Below are positions 41,415 to 49,980 of a stretch of DNA of 64,000 nt, piece after piece. The stretch is from positions 83,622 through 147,621 of the forward strand of contig JBFMDN010000004.1 in assembly GCA_040753915.1 (NCBI GenBank), in the 5' to 3' direction. Within the stretch, counting starts at the first letter, position 1, and the number at the start of each line of letters is the position of its first letter. Below the pieces are notes generated by a model. It saw only the letters and a list, made by a program, of their open reading frames with translations, did no database searches and was not told the DNA's origin. The position numbers and the translations under genes were made by a program. The DNA is from JBFMDN01 sp040753915. Its GTDB lineage: Bacteria > Desulfobacterota > Desulfomonilia > Desulfomonilales > Desulfomonilaceae.

Positions 41415-42509
41415 CTACGATCTCTTGGTAACAGCGAGAGGAATGAGAGACTTCCCTCTAACGGAGGCGAGGTGCATCATATAATCCCGCCCTGTGGGCT
41501 TGGGTGTTCGCAGCTCGGACTCGGGCTTCTTGCGCAACGTTAGGGCAGAGCTCGGACACGTGGGTATGCACAGGCCGCAGCCGATACATCGATCGCGGTT
41601 CACTTCCGCAACGTCTGCTGATCCCACTTCGATGGCCTCCATTTGACATCTGTCAGTGCATGTCCCGCATGCAGCACAGGCTTCAGGGTCGACCTCCACG
41701 TAGTAGTTGGTCAAGACTCTCTCTGCGGGCTTTGGGTACAATTTTATGCCGCGCAGTATTCCGCAGCAGTCTCCGCAGCAGTTGCAGAGTCCCCCGGCGT
41801 CCTGAGCCGCGAACGGTTGGGGCACAAGACCTGCTTCTTCGCAAGAATCGATTATTTTCAGTGCCTCATCCGTGGAGATGAACCGTCCCATGCCCTTGTC
41901 CACGTAGTAGTGTGCGTGGCTCCCGAATTGAAAACAGACTTCCAAGGGTTTATCACAGCCTTTTTCGAGAAGTCCCTGCTGCACTCGGCAAATGCATTTT
42001 GACACGGAGATGGTGTCTTTCCCCTTGATGATGGCTCTCACGTCCTCGTACGGTTCCACCGGCCATGCGTAATCGATGGACTTGTTGACCGGCACAGTCC
42101 GCATAGGGGGCTCCACGCCGAATCCGTGCCGCGCGAACGCTTCGACAAAGTACTGGTCGTACAGCTCAGCAAACTCGCGGTCCATATCTTTGAGCTGGTA
42201 TTCAAACGATCCTACCACGAACGGCACAGCCGCGTACTTCACCGAATCGCCCTTCCTGACCCGGAAGATGAGCCCTTTGTCCACCATGCGTTCTAGTAAT
42301 TGGGCGACTCCTTCAGGATCTTTGCCGATTCGCTTAGCCACTGAGCCGGCATCTTCGAGCATCATGCTGAGATTGAGGTACATGCCCGCCTCTTCCTCAG
42401 TGAAGAGCTTCTGGAGGATTTTCATCTCTACTCCGGATTCCGTCGCCGGAAACCCGAGGGAATACTGGTCCAACTGTTCACGGAGGTCATAGTAGACTTG
42501 GCTGATCAT
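41415..42509 (-). CDS. [4Fe-4S] protein with an N-terminal winged-helix-like domain
   Basis: 364 residues. The N-terminal 110 residues resemble a winged helix (EEEAGMYLNLSMMLEDAGSVAKRIGKDPEGVAQLLERMVDKGLI). The middle has several Cys sets (CICRVQQGLLEKGC, LCNCCGDCCGILRG), and the C-terminus holds two ferredoxin motifs (CAACGTCTDRC and CIGCGLCIPTC, each with a distal Cys). This architecture is frequent in sulfate reducers and syntrophs; function is unestablished, probably an electron carrier or reductase partner. It lies 30 bases downstream of the Sec TetR gene on the same strand, so it is a candidate co-regulated target. Confidence 0.88.
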   Translation of the reverse strand: MISQVYYDLREQLDQYSLGFPATESGVEMKILQKLFTEEEAGMYLNLSMMLEDAGSVAKRIGKDPEGVAQLLERMVDKGLIFRVRKGDSVKYAAVPFVVGSFEYQLKDMDREFAELYDQYFVEAFARHGFGVEPPMRTVPVNKSIDYAWPVEPYEDVRAIIKGKDTISVSKCICRVQQGLLEKGCDKPLEVCFQFGSHAHYYVDKGMGRFISTDEALKIIDSCEEAGLVPQPFAAQDAGGLCNCCGDCCGILRGIKLYPKPAERVLTNYYVEVDPEACAACGTCTDRCQMEAIEVGSADVAEVNRDRCIGCGLCIPTCPSSALTLRKKPESELRTPKPTGRDYMMHLASVRGKSLIPLAVTKRS

Positions 42510-42539
42510 GGTCTGCTCCTTTCACGCAGTTTTGTGCAG

Positions 42540-43214
42540 TTATGTGTCGTGGGGCGCTCCCCGAAATTGACTCTTCGTTCTAGTTCTTTCTGGCACATTT
42601 TCTTGCTGTTGTTCTTCTCCCTCCGCCCTATGCAATGAAATGACTAATTTCAAAGCATCCCGGGTCTTTTCCAGTGGTTCCGGCTCAGCCAGCACGCGGT
42701 ACAGAATCAAAGCGCCCTCTATGGAGCTGATGATAAGGTGGCTCAACGCGCTGACATCCGCATCCTCTTTCAGTGAGCCGCCCCCCTTGGCTTCTTCCAG
42801 CAGCCCCAAGATCATGGCACGCCACGCCACGAAGAACTTCCTCGTCACGCAGGCAAGCTCCCTCTCTCCTTCGCCCACCTCCTGGGCGATCTTGGCGAAG
42901 AGTCAGGTAGCTTTACCGCCACGAGCTGCGAAGTACCCCACGATGCGGTCGATGAGGAGCTCAATCTTGGCCAGCGGATCTGCTTCCTCTTCCATGAGCG
43001 TCTGAAAGAATGGCAGGTAACGATTCCCGGAATCTTCGACGGCTTGGCATGCGAGATCGTGCTTGCTGCTGAAGTGAAAGTAGAGATTTCCCCTCTTCAC
43101 CCCTGCTGCTTTGCAGATATCGTCTATGGTTGTGCGGTTGTACCCTTGATCGCGCAGGAGGCGCTTGGTTGCGTTGATGATCTTCTCTCTCGTGGCTCGA
43201 CCCCGTCTATTCAC
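42540..43214 (-). CDS. TetR-family regulator with an in-frame TGA (putative Sec104)
   Basis: 224 residues if TGA at 42905-42903 is read as selenocysteine; otherwise two fragments (103 and 120 codons). The N-terminal TetR helix-turn-helix is complete (TTIDDICKAAGVKRGNLYFHFSSKHDLA). After it the frame runs GGKAT-TGA-LFAKIAQEV and continues for 120 codons of typical TetR C-terminal helices with no other defect. Many TetR proteins have GCL at this site; in E. coli NemR this is the redox-sensing Cys106 (SGCLTVKLSAEV). The TGA takes exactly that position. A SECIS-like hairpin follows. A nonsense mutation of a Cys codon is the alternative. It would regulate itself and the downstream [4Fe-4S] protein gene. 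Confidence 0.8.
42871..42905 (-). promoter_or_regulatory. SECIS-like hairpin after the TetR UGA
   Basis: Minus strand: UGA 42905-42903, 13 bases, stem TCGCCC (42889-42884), loop AGGAGGT (42883-42877), GGGCGA (42876-42871). Six perfect pairs, a seven-base loop with G second, 19 bases from UGA to loop: inside the bacterial SECIS model as I recall it. A longer outer pairing (CTTCGCC with GGCGAAG) competes with it. Confidence 0.68.
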
Positions 43215-44066
43215 GCCCGCCCCCGAGTAACTGACTCATTGGTCTATTCTCGCAGCCATCCCCACCAGCGTCAACTTCTTTTTCACGCATCATCGCGAAA
43301 CGCGGCGTAACGACTGTAGAGGCAAACCTTGTGCCCGCCTTGGGCACCCACAACGGGTGTCCCTATGTCCCCACACCTTCTTGACACACCCCTTCGTAAA
43401 CTCGGCGGCACAATGCACTCGCGCATAGACGGCAATATGTGCCACCCCTAGTCCAACGGTCGTATGCCTGCGGTCCGCTTCTCAGGATCGTCAGACAGTT
43501 ACTGTGTACATGGGGGGAACGTCGGTCGCCCTCTGAATTGGGGCTAGGAGGAGGCGGAGCGTCCGGATCACCAGCGTTTCTCTAAGAATACGGTAGAATG
43601 GGCGTCTCGCCCGTTTATCTTTGGGGATGACGGGCAAGATGAAAAAGTCTCAAAAGCCGGCAGTCCGTGATAATCGTGGCACCCCCCCTCACCCTGACCC
43701 TCTCCCCCGAAGCGGGGCAGAGGGGATTCTTACAGCTCCCTCTCCCTCTGGGAGAGGGTTGGAGTGAGGGTGCCTTTCCACGCATCGACGCCAAATCGTG
43801 CTACAATGTTTGGTGTGTCCCGAGTTTTGCGACAGTTTCAGATGCCCGTCCCACCAGCAAGATGCCCTCTCCCCTAAGCCCGGCGGGAATGGTTCGGGGT
43901 GGGATTTTTTCCCTGTTGCCAGCTCGTAAAGTGTGGTACCGAAGTAGGGGTGTCAACAGGAAGGCTTCCACCAACAAAACGGCCGCGTGAGGCATGCGGT
44001 TCAAGGCGCCGACTCGCTGAGGAGAGGCTCTTGGCTCCGCCTACTGCCGGCCCGGGACTCTAGACC
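43215..44066. other. 850-base gene-free stretch with one MITE-like element
   Basis: Contains the element at 43641-43839 and unrelated low-complexity intergenic sequence. Apparent frames over the element are artefacts. The promoter of the leftward TetR gene should lie just right of 43214. Confidence 0.5.
43641..43839. mobile_element. MITE-like element, copy 1
   Basis: Ends are imperfect inverted repeats beginning GAAA-x-(T)GTCTC / GACAGTTTC. The core holds CCCTCACCCTGACCCTCTCCC facing GGGAGAGGGTTGGAGTGAGGG, a large potential stem. It resembles copies at 45696 and 51386. No transposase inside. Confidence 0.6.
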
Positions 44067-44564
44067 ATGACTAGCGCAATCCTCATGATATACGACCAGA
44101 ATGCAGAGACTCCGGCCTTCGCGGCCCTCGGACAGGTGCTCCGTAGCCTCGGCCGCGGTTGGCGCGCGGCCATAATCCAGTTCAGCCGAGGAGCCGCCTC
44201 CTTGGGAGAAGTAGAATCCGTCGGCCTTGAAAGTGCGCTCGAGTGTCATGTCCTGAGCGAAGTCGCCAACGATGGAAATGAAGATGCGGGGATTGCCCTC
44301 GCCTGGGAACATGCGCGAAGTGTTATCCAGTCGGGAAGATTCCAGCTCGTGCTTCTGGACCAACTGACCGAGCCCCTCAATCGCGGTCTCCTCAAATTGG
44401 ACCAGGTAGTCTCTGTTCTCAGCGCGAGACCACCCCACGTCCACGTGGTGATCACTGGGCACGGTTTTCCGGCATCGCTGCTCGAGGACGCCAACCTTGT
44501 CACCGAGGAGGTACACAGTATTCCACCGCACGGTAACACCCCGACTGCATCGGAAAACTGTTGA
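44067..44564 (+). CDS. BtuR/CobO-like protein with a degenerate P-loop
   Basis: 165 residues. It follows the corrinoid adenosyltransferase (BtuR/CobO) pattern: AFAALGQVLRSLGRGWRAAIIQFSRG, AWEHARSVIQSGRFQLVLLDQLTEPLNRGLL, RPPHVHVVITGHGFPASLLEDANLVTE. The ATP-binding P-loop of the family (GDGKGKTTA) is replaced by DQNAETPAF, so it is unlikely to adenosylate cobalamin. It may bind a corrinoid without catalysis. No strong ribosome binding site precedes the ATG. The next gene starts about 70 bases on. Confidence 0.78.
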   Translation: MTSAILMIYDQNAETPAFAALGQVLRSLGRGWRAAIIQFSRGAASLGEVESVGLESALECHVLSEVANDGNEDAGIALAWEHARSVIQSGRFQLVLLDQLTEPLNRGLLKLDQVVSVLSARPPHVHVVITGHGFPASLLEDANLVTEEVHSIPPHGNTPTASENC

Positions 44565-44631
44565 TTTATGCCGGAATTCTCTGTAAACCGACTGCCTGAC
44601 AAGAGAGCCCTGAGAACAGGGAGGTGTGTCG

Positions 44632-45066
44632 GTGCGTGGGACAAACATTCAGATTGCGCTTATGGCTGCGTTGGCGTTGACGCTTTTTCCTACCTCAGCC
44701 CTTTCGGATGGAGAGGTACTCGAGCTCGCATGCCCATCGTGTGGTTATCGTGAACATTTGGTCCAGGGGTTCACCGCGGACGAACAACGCCGCAACGTCC
44801 AGAGTATCATTGTGGTGTGTGAGCGCACCCGGGAAATACGCTCCATCAGGATACCGATCGACCCGGCGGCCCCGGTTCAGGGTGAGCCGCTGGTAGCCCG
44901 TCAGTATGGCACGGGCCGCTCGGAGCTCCTCGGACTTCGGCTTCCTCGTTTCCTCGTGCCAGGCAATACCTGCCCCCTCTTCCCCATAACAGCGTACTTG
45001 GAGCACAATGTCTGTCCGCTAGATGGCAGAGCCGGTATACGGTACGCGGTTGTTGGATACTTCTGA
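44632..45066 (+). CDS. secreted Cys-containing protein of unknown function
   Basis: 144 residues from GTG 44632, seven bases after AGGGAGG; GTG 44626 in the same frame is an alternative. An N-terminal signal peptide is visible (IQIALMAALALTLFPTSALS). The mature part has a zinc-ribbon-like start (ELACPSCGYREHLVQG), a Cys in VVCERTREI, and two late Cys (NTCPLFP, HNVCPLDG). No family recognised. Same direction as the BtuR-like gene. Confidence 0.65.
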   Translation: MRGTNIQIALMAALALTLFPTSALSDGEVLELACPSCGYREHLVQGFTADEQRRNVQSIIVVCERTREIRSIRIPIDPAAPVQGEPLVARQYGTGRSELLGLRLPRFLVPGNTCPLFPITAYLEHNVCPLDGRAGIRYAVVGYF

Positions 45067-45230
45067 CGTGCCGGCTCCGGCGTCTTTGGTGAAATTCGTG
45101 TCCGATTCCAGATCAGTCCTCCAACTGTCGAGAGACGCGGCAGGTGCTCACGCGCATGCAAGGAGGCGGAATCTTCGAGCCGCTGCGTGCATCTAATTCA
45201 CCGATGAAAACGCAATGGCAGAGGTGCGTC

Positions 45231-45620
45231 ATGACACGAGAAGACATATATAAGGAGATGGAAGGGATGTTCGGACTCGTACCGAGCTTCTTCAAAATGG
45301 TTCCCGATTCTACGTTGGAGTTAGAGTGGAGACTCATGAAGCGGGTCCAATTCGACGAAGGACCAATTCCCAATAAGTATCGAGAGCTTATTGGATTAGC
45401 TCTGTCCGCGGTCACAAAGTGCAAGTACTGCACCGTCTATCATACCGAAATGGCGAGGCTGCACGGTGCTACTGAGGAAGAGATCGAGGATGCCGTGCAC
45501 TATGCCAAGTCCAGTGCGGGCTGGAGTACATACCTCAACGGAATGCAGGTGGACTACGACGAATTCAAGAAGGAGATCCTGGAGGCCTGCGAATACGCGA
45601 GAAGAGAGAAGGCTGCTTAG
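45231..45620 (+). CDS. carboxymuconolactone decarboxylase/AhpD-like protein
   Basis: 129 residues from the ATG at 45231, with GAGG ten bases upstream. AhpD/CMD core: ELIGLALSAVTKCKYCTVYHTEMARLHGATEEEIEDAV, with the redox CxxC (CKYC) and the following His. AhpD-type members use this pair as a disulfide reductase for peroxidase systems; many others are uncharacterised. No peroxidase gene is adjacent. Confidence 0.9.
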   Translation: MTREDIYKEMEGMFGLVPSFFKMVPDSTLELEWRLMKRVQFDEGPIPNKYRELIGLALSAVTKCKYCTVYHTEMARLHGATEEEIEDAVHYAKSSAGWSTYLNGMQVDYDEFKKEILEACEYARREKAA

Positions 45621-45695
45621 TGTGGGATCGCCGGGCCAGAGAGGCGCTGTGGATAGGAAAGCGTGCATCGCTCACGTCGTCCTGGCTGGCCTTTT

Positions 45696-45864
45696 GAAAC
45701 AGTCTCGGAATTGCGGCAAATGTTAGGATCGTGGCACGCTTATCTTTTAACACTCTCACCCTAGCCCTTTTCTGAAGGAAGAGGGTGGGGTGAGGGCTCC
45801 ATGGGCAGTATCCTCCCTCACTGTACGACTTTTTCTGCTGTTCCCCGAGTATTGAGACAGTTTC
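45696..45864. mobile_element. MITE-like element, copy 2
   Basis: Begins GAAACAGTCTCGGAATTGCGG and ends CCGAGTATTGAGACAGTTTC, imperfect inverted repeats. Core: CTCTCACCCTAGCCCTTTTC facing AGGGTGGGGTGAGGG. Very similar to copy 3 at 51386-51602 including the GGCAGTATCCTCCCTCAC segment. Confidence 0.7.
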
Positions 45865-45871
45865 CTTCGCG

Positions 45872-46099
45872 TTGCCGGCCGCGTCTTCTGGCGTACAAGC
45901 TCACAAAGGAATATTTCCCGACTGCAGTCAGCGAGTGGTGGAAAAGCCCGCCCGACAAAGCAAACGCAAGAAGAAGTCCGACCCAAGAGGTCGACCCCTG
46001 GTGGAGGGGGAGCGTTACACCATTCATTGTGAGCGGCTGGAGGCTAACCCTGTGACTTGCTCGTGTTGTGAGAGCAGAGACGTAATTCTGACCGCCTGA
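45872..46099 (+). CDS. possible small basic Cys-containing protein
   Basis: 75 codons, possibly N-terminally truncated by the adjacent MITE. The last 40 residues look protein-like: KRKKKSDPRGRPLVEGERYTIHCERL, then TCSCCESRDVILTA with three clustered Cys. No good start or ribosome binding site. Confidence 0.25.
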   Translation: MPAASSGVQAHKGIFPDCSQRVVEKPARQSKRKKKSDPRGRPLVEGERYTIHCERLEANPVTCSCCESRDVILTA

Positions 46100-46135
46100 A
46101 GGGGGTTGCATGTCCCCCATCTCCTTGGTGTCAAT

Positions 46136-46151
46136 ATCGATTTCAATCGAT
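46136..46151. promoter_or_regulatory. palindrome upstream of the GGDEF-EAL gene
   Basis: ATCGAT-TTCA-ATCGAT, a perfect six-base inverted repeat 15 bases before the first ATG of the next gene. It may be an operator. Confidence 0.3.
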
Positions 46152-46165
46152 TATGATGTTGTGCT

Positions 46166-48589
46166 ATGCTACCGCCTCTGACGAAGGCAGCGCAGTCGGC
46201 AGAGCCTCCAAGAATTGATCCTGGCTACGGTCCGGGAAAGAGGAATCACAGAGCCGCTATGCAGAAAGATCGAAATGCGCAGGGGAACACGGGCGGGTCC
46301 CCAGAAGTGGGGGAATTCCATGAAGGTCTTCGGCTTCTGGAAGACATGTCTCTCGGGACCCAGAGTCTGGACTTGAGCGGCATTCTTTGCGGAGATGTAG
46401 CGGAAACGGGCACATTCGATATCAGAGGCGTTCAAAAGACGGCCTTTAGTAGGCTGCTCGACGCCCTTCCCCTCCCCGCGTTGCTGCTGGAAAGGGAATA
46501 TAGGATTGCGTTTTCGAACGAAGCATTTGCCCGCATGCACCCGGATTTGGCTCAGCTTCAGCACGCAGTGTTCACGCGGATTTGCGTACGCCAGCAAGAC
46601 AAGCAGGATCTCGCGAAGAATCTGGCATATGTGAGCCGGGAGCGGAAGCCGCGAGTTATTGAGGCGCTTATCGGGAGCGATTCGACGCGAATCTGGGGTA
46701 GGATTCACATACGACCGGTCAAGGTGGGAGCGGACCGATTCATTTTTGTGGTTGTGGAGGATCTCACCGCGGAAAAACGGCAGGCCCTCCTGTCGAAAAA
46801 GTACACGAGGTCGCTGAAACAGGCTCACGATGAGGTCGAAGCTAGGGTCCGTGAGAGGACGTTCGAACTGGAGAAGGCAAACGAGGAGCTCAAGCGCGAG
46901 ATCGCATCTCGAAAGAGCGCCCAGGAGCGACTCGATCTGGCAGCCAAAGTGATTGAAAGCAGCAACGAAGCCATCTTGATAACGGATGACCGGGGCAGCA
47001 TTGTGGACGTGAACGAGGCTTTCACCCGGATAACCGGCTATTCCAAAGAAGACGTGGTGGGGAAGAACCCAAAGATCATGGGTTCCGGTCGGCACGACCG
47101 AGCATTTTGGCAAAGCTTCTGGCTCAGCCTCAAGGAAACCGGTCAATGGAGGGGCGAAGTCTGGGATCGGAGGAAGAATGGAGAATTGTACCCGAAGCTC
47201 CTTTCAGTGAGCGCTATAGGCGGGGAAAAGGGGGCGGTCACCCACTATGTGGGCATCTTTTCCGATATATCTAAGATCAAGCAGAGCGAAGAGCGTCTCG
47301 AGCAATTGGCTCATTATGATCCGCTCACGCGATTGCCTAATCGCCTGCTATTTCGGGACAGGTTGAAACGGGCCTTGGTTCGAGCCCGCCGTGCCAAGAC
47401 GATGGTTGCGGTCATGTTCATAGATCTGGACGGCTTCAAAAACGTTAATGACACACTGGGTCATCCCAAGGGTGACGAGTTGCTTGTGGCTGTAGCGGAG
47501 CGGCTAATCCGATGCGTGAGACGTTCCGACACCGTTGCCCGACTGGGAGGTGACGAGTTCACGGTCGTGATGCCAGATGTTTCCCGGCCGCACCAGACGA
47601 TTCCCATAGCTCAGCGAATCATCGAGGAGCTTTCCAAGCCGTTCGTGCTGGACGGCGATGAGATGTTTACGAGCGCGAGCATCGGAATAAGTCTCCATCC
47701 AAAGGATGGGGTGGATGCCGACAGCCTCCTTAAGCATGCGGACACAGCCATGTACCATGCAAAGATGCAGGGTAAGAACAATTTCCAGTTCTTTTCCCCG
47801 GAGATGAACGTGGAAATCACTCGCGTGGTAGACATGGAGCTGACCCTTCGGCGTGCCGTCGAGAGACAAGACCTCATGGTGTATTACCAACCGCTCGTCG
47901 ACTGCCAAAATGGAACGATAGTCGGTGCGGAGGCTCTGTTGAGGCTGAAGGACCTGTCAGGTCACGTTCTTTCAGGCGGTCCGTATGTGACGGTCGCGGA
48001 AGAAAAGGGCCTCATCGTACCCATCGGGAATTGGGTTCTGCGGTCGGTTTGCCGCCAGAACAGCCGCTGGCGGAGGAACGGCCATTCCTTGAAGGTCGCG
48101 GTCAACGTCTCCATGCGACAGATGCGAGACCCGGACTTGGTTAAGACGGTTCTGGCCATCTTGGCGGAAACTGGGCTCGACGCTGAGTACCTCGAGCTGG
48201 AATTGACTGAAACTTCAATCATGGCCGATCCGGAAACGGTGATCGGCACTCTCCGGAAACTTCGCGGCACCGGGATAACGATATCCCTAGATGACTTCGG
48301 CACAGGGTACTCATCATTAAGCTATTTGCGGCAGTTCCCCCTCGACAAGCTGAAGATTGACAAGTCTTTTGTGAACGGCATCGATCGTAATCCCGCCAAT
48401 AGAGCTCTCGTTCAGGCAATGGTGACGGTAGCCCACAGTTTGAGAATGAAAGTCGTCGCCGAGGGGGTAGAAACGGAAGAGCAACTGAAGATCCTGTGCG
48501 GATTGGGATGCGACGCCTGGCAGGGCGAGCATTTCAGTCCCGCTGTTCCAGCCGCGCAATTCGAGAGTCTGGTTCTTTCGCGGGCGTGA
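46166..48589 (+). CDS. PAS-PAS-GGDEF-EAL cyclic-di-GMP protein
   Basis: 807 residues (an internal ATG at 46260 is an alternative start). PAS-like domain about 95-215 (LPALLLEREYRIAFSNEAFARMHP), coiled coil about 215-250, a clearer PAS about 255-375 (ILITDDRGSIVDVNEAFTRITGYS), GGDEF about 385-540 with intact GGDEF, and EAL about 555-800 with intact EALLR, ELTETS and DDFGTGYSSL motifs. No membrane segment, so it is a cytosolic sensor. Both synthesis and breakdown motifs are intact; the net activity cannot be told. Confidence 0.93.
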   Translation: MLPPLTKAAQSAEPPRIDPGYGPGKRNHRAAMQKDRNAQGNTGGSPEVGEFHEGLRLLEDMSLGTQSLDLSGILCGDVAETGTFDIRGVQKTAFSRLLDALPLPALLLEREYRIAFSNEAFARMHPDLAQLQHAVFTRICVRQQDKQDLAKNLAYVSRERKPRVIEALIGSDSTRIWGRIHIRPVKVGADRFIFVVVEDLTAEKRQALLSKKYTRSLKQAHDEVEARVRERTFELEKANEELKREIASRKSAQERLDLAAKVIESSNEAILITDDRGSIVDVNEAFTRITGYSKEDVVGKNPKIMGSGRHDRAFWQSFWLSLKETGQWRGEVWDRRKNGELYPKLLSVSAIGGEKGAVTHYVGIFSDISKIKQSEERLEQLAHYDPLTRLPNRLLFRDRLKRALVRARRAKTMVAVMFIDLDGFKNVNDTLGHPKGDELLVAVAERLIRCVRRSDTVARLGGDEFTVVMPDVSRPHQTIPIAQRIIEELSKPFVLDGDEMFTSASIGISLHPKDGVDADSLLKHADTAMYHAKMQGKNNFQFFSPEMNVEITRVVDMELTLRRAVERQDLMVYYQPLVDCQNGTIVGAEALLRLKDLSGHVLSGGPYVTVAEEKGLIVPIGNWVLRSVCRQNSRWRRNGHSLKVAVNVSMRQMRDPDLVKTVLAILAETGLDAEYLELELTETSIMADPETVIGTLRKLRGTGITISLDDFGTGYSSLSYLRQFPLDKLKIDKSFVNGIDRNPANRALVQAMVTVAHSLRMKVVAEGVETEEQLKILCGLGCDAWQGEHFSPAVPAAQFESLVLSRA

Positions 48590-48801
48590 CCGCGAGTCCT
48601 GCTCCGCAACCCCGGTGCATTTCGCCACACTCGGCGCTTGAAATAACCGCCCACATAGTGATAAACAACTTAGTCTGCGAAACACTTTGTGGCCTGTTAG
48701 GCCAGCGGAGCCGAATCGACTGTCCCGCCGGCATGGGGCCCCGGCAGGAAGATGGGGAAGCTGTCGCCTTGCGGCTTAAGTACTGCGAACGGAGGATGTC
48801 A

Positions 48802-49980
48802 ATGAACTTGTCCAGGAGGGTAACCGAAACACCCCCGTACCTCTTTCATCTCATAGACGAGAAGCGCAAGGCTGTGCAAGAAAAGGGTATGGACGTCATT
48901 TCGCTGGCTGTAGGAGACCCCGATCGTCCTACTCCCGACTTTGTCCTCGATTTGATGAATCAGGAGATACGCGATCCCCGAAACCACGTATATCCAAGTT
49001 ACAAAGGAGAGCTTGATTTCTGCCAGGCGGTTGCCGAATGGTTCAACGGGCGTTTCGGCGTTCGATTGAATCCTGCGACCGAGATTATGGCCACCCTCGG
49101 CGCAAAGGATGCGGTATCCCACCTGCCTTTCGTGTTCATAGACCCCGGTGGCTCCGGTCTTGTCACTGATCCGGGGTATCCGGTATACGAGGCGGCGATC
49201 GGGTTCACTGGGGGGACTGTTGTGCGAGTGCCGCTGCAGGAAGAGAACGGTTTCTTGCCGGACCTGGACGCGATCGACCCCCATGCAGCGGACAGTGCCT
49301 CGATAATGTTTGTGAATTATCCAAACAATCCTACCGCTGCAGTGGCGAACGAGGTCTTTTTCGACAAGCTCGTCCGGTTCGCCAAGAAGCACAACATTGT
49401 CATCCTGGCGGACAATGCTTATTCTGAAGTGTACTTTGCGGATGAAGATCGCCCCATTAGCATCATGAGTATTGAAGGGGCGCGGGAGACTGCGATCGAG
49501 ATTCATTCTTTCTCGAAAACTTTCAACATGACCGGGTGGAGGATAGGCTTCGTCACTGGTGGAGAAAAGCTCATCCATGCCTTTCTCACCTTCAAGTCCA
49601 ACATAGACTCCGGCGTGTTCATGGCAGTGCAGCGTACTGCGGCGAGGGCGTTGCTTCATCCGGAAGCGGAAAATTTTGCCCGCGAGAGAACGGTTCTCTT
49701 TAAGAGGAGGCGCGACCGCATAGCCAAGGTGCTTTCGGAGCTGGGACTCAAATTCCAATTACCGAGAGCGAGTTACTATTTCTGGGTACGCATACCTCCA
49801 CCTTTCGCGTCTTCCGTGGAGTTCTGCGCGGACTTGCTGGAAAAGAAGGGTCTGGTGGTCACCCCTGGGATCGGCTACGGGCCCAGTGGCGAGAGTTTCT
49901 TCCGGGTTTCCATGACTGCTCCAGACGAGAGGATTGATGAAGGAATGGAGAGACTTCGGGCATTTATGAAGGAACGATGA
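48802..49980 (+). CDS. dapL: LL-diaminopimelate aminotransferase-like enzyme
   Basis: 392 residues; the ATG at 48802 lies six bases after GGAGG (48796 is the other option). Class I/II aminotransferase: ISLAVGDPDRPTPDFV, NYPNNPTAAV, ADNAYSEVYF, and PLP lysine in SFSKTFNMTGWRIGF. Length and opening fit the DapL branch, which converts tetrahydrodipicolinate to LL-DAP in one step for lysine and peptidoglycan. A related alanine or aspartate aminotransferase is possible. The next gene (carA) starts inside its stop codon. Confidence 0.75.
   Translation: MNLSRRVTETPPYLFHLIDEKRKAVQEKGMDVISLAVGDPDRPTPDFVLDLMNQEIRDPRNHVYPSYKGELDFCQAVAEWFNGRFGVRLNPATEIMATLGAKDAVSHLPFVFIDPGGSGLVTDPGYPVYEAAIGFTGGTVVRVPLQEENGFLPDLDAIDPHAADSASIMFVNYPNNPTAAVANEVFFDKLVRFAKKHNIVILADNAYSEVYFADEDRPISIMSIEGARETAIEIHSFSKTFNMTGWRIGFVTGGEKLIHAFLTFKSNIDSGVFMAVQRTAARALLHPEAENFARERTVLFKRRRDRIAKVLSELGLKFQLPRASYYFWVRIPPPFASSVEFCADLLEKKGLVVTPGIGYGPSGESFFRVSMTAPDERIDEGMERLRAFMKER

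Noticed and set aside
42540..43214. TetR gene as a simple pseudogene
   Set aside because: The only defect is one TGA at a functionally important Cys position, followed by a SECIS-like hairpin and 120 intact codons; selenocysteine explains this better, though resequencing is needed.
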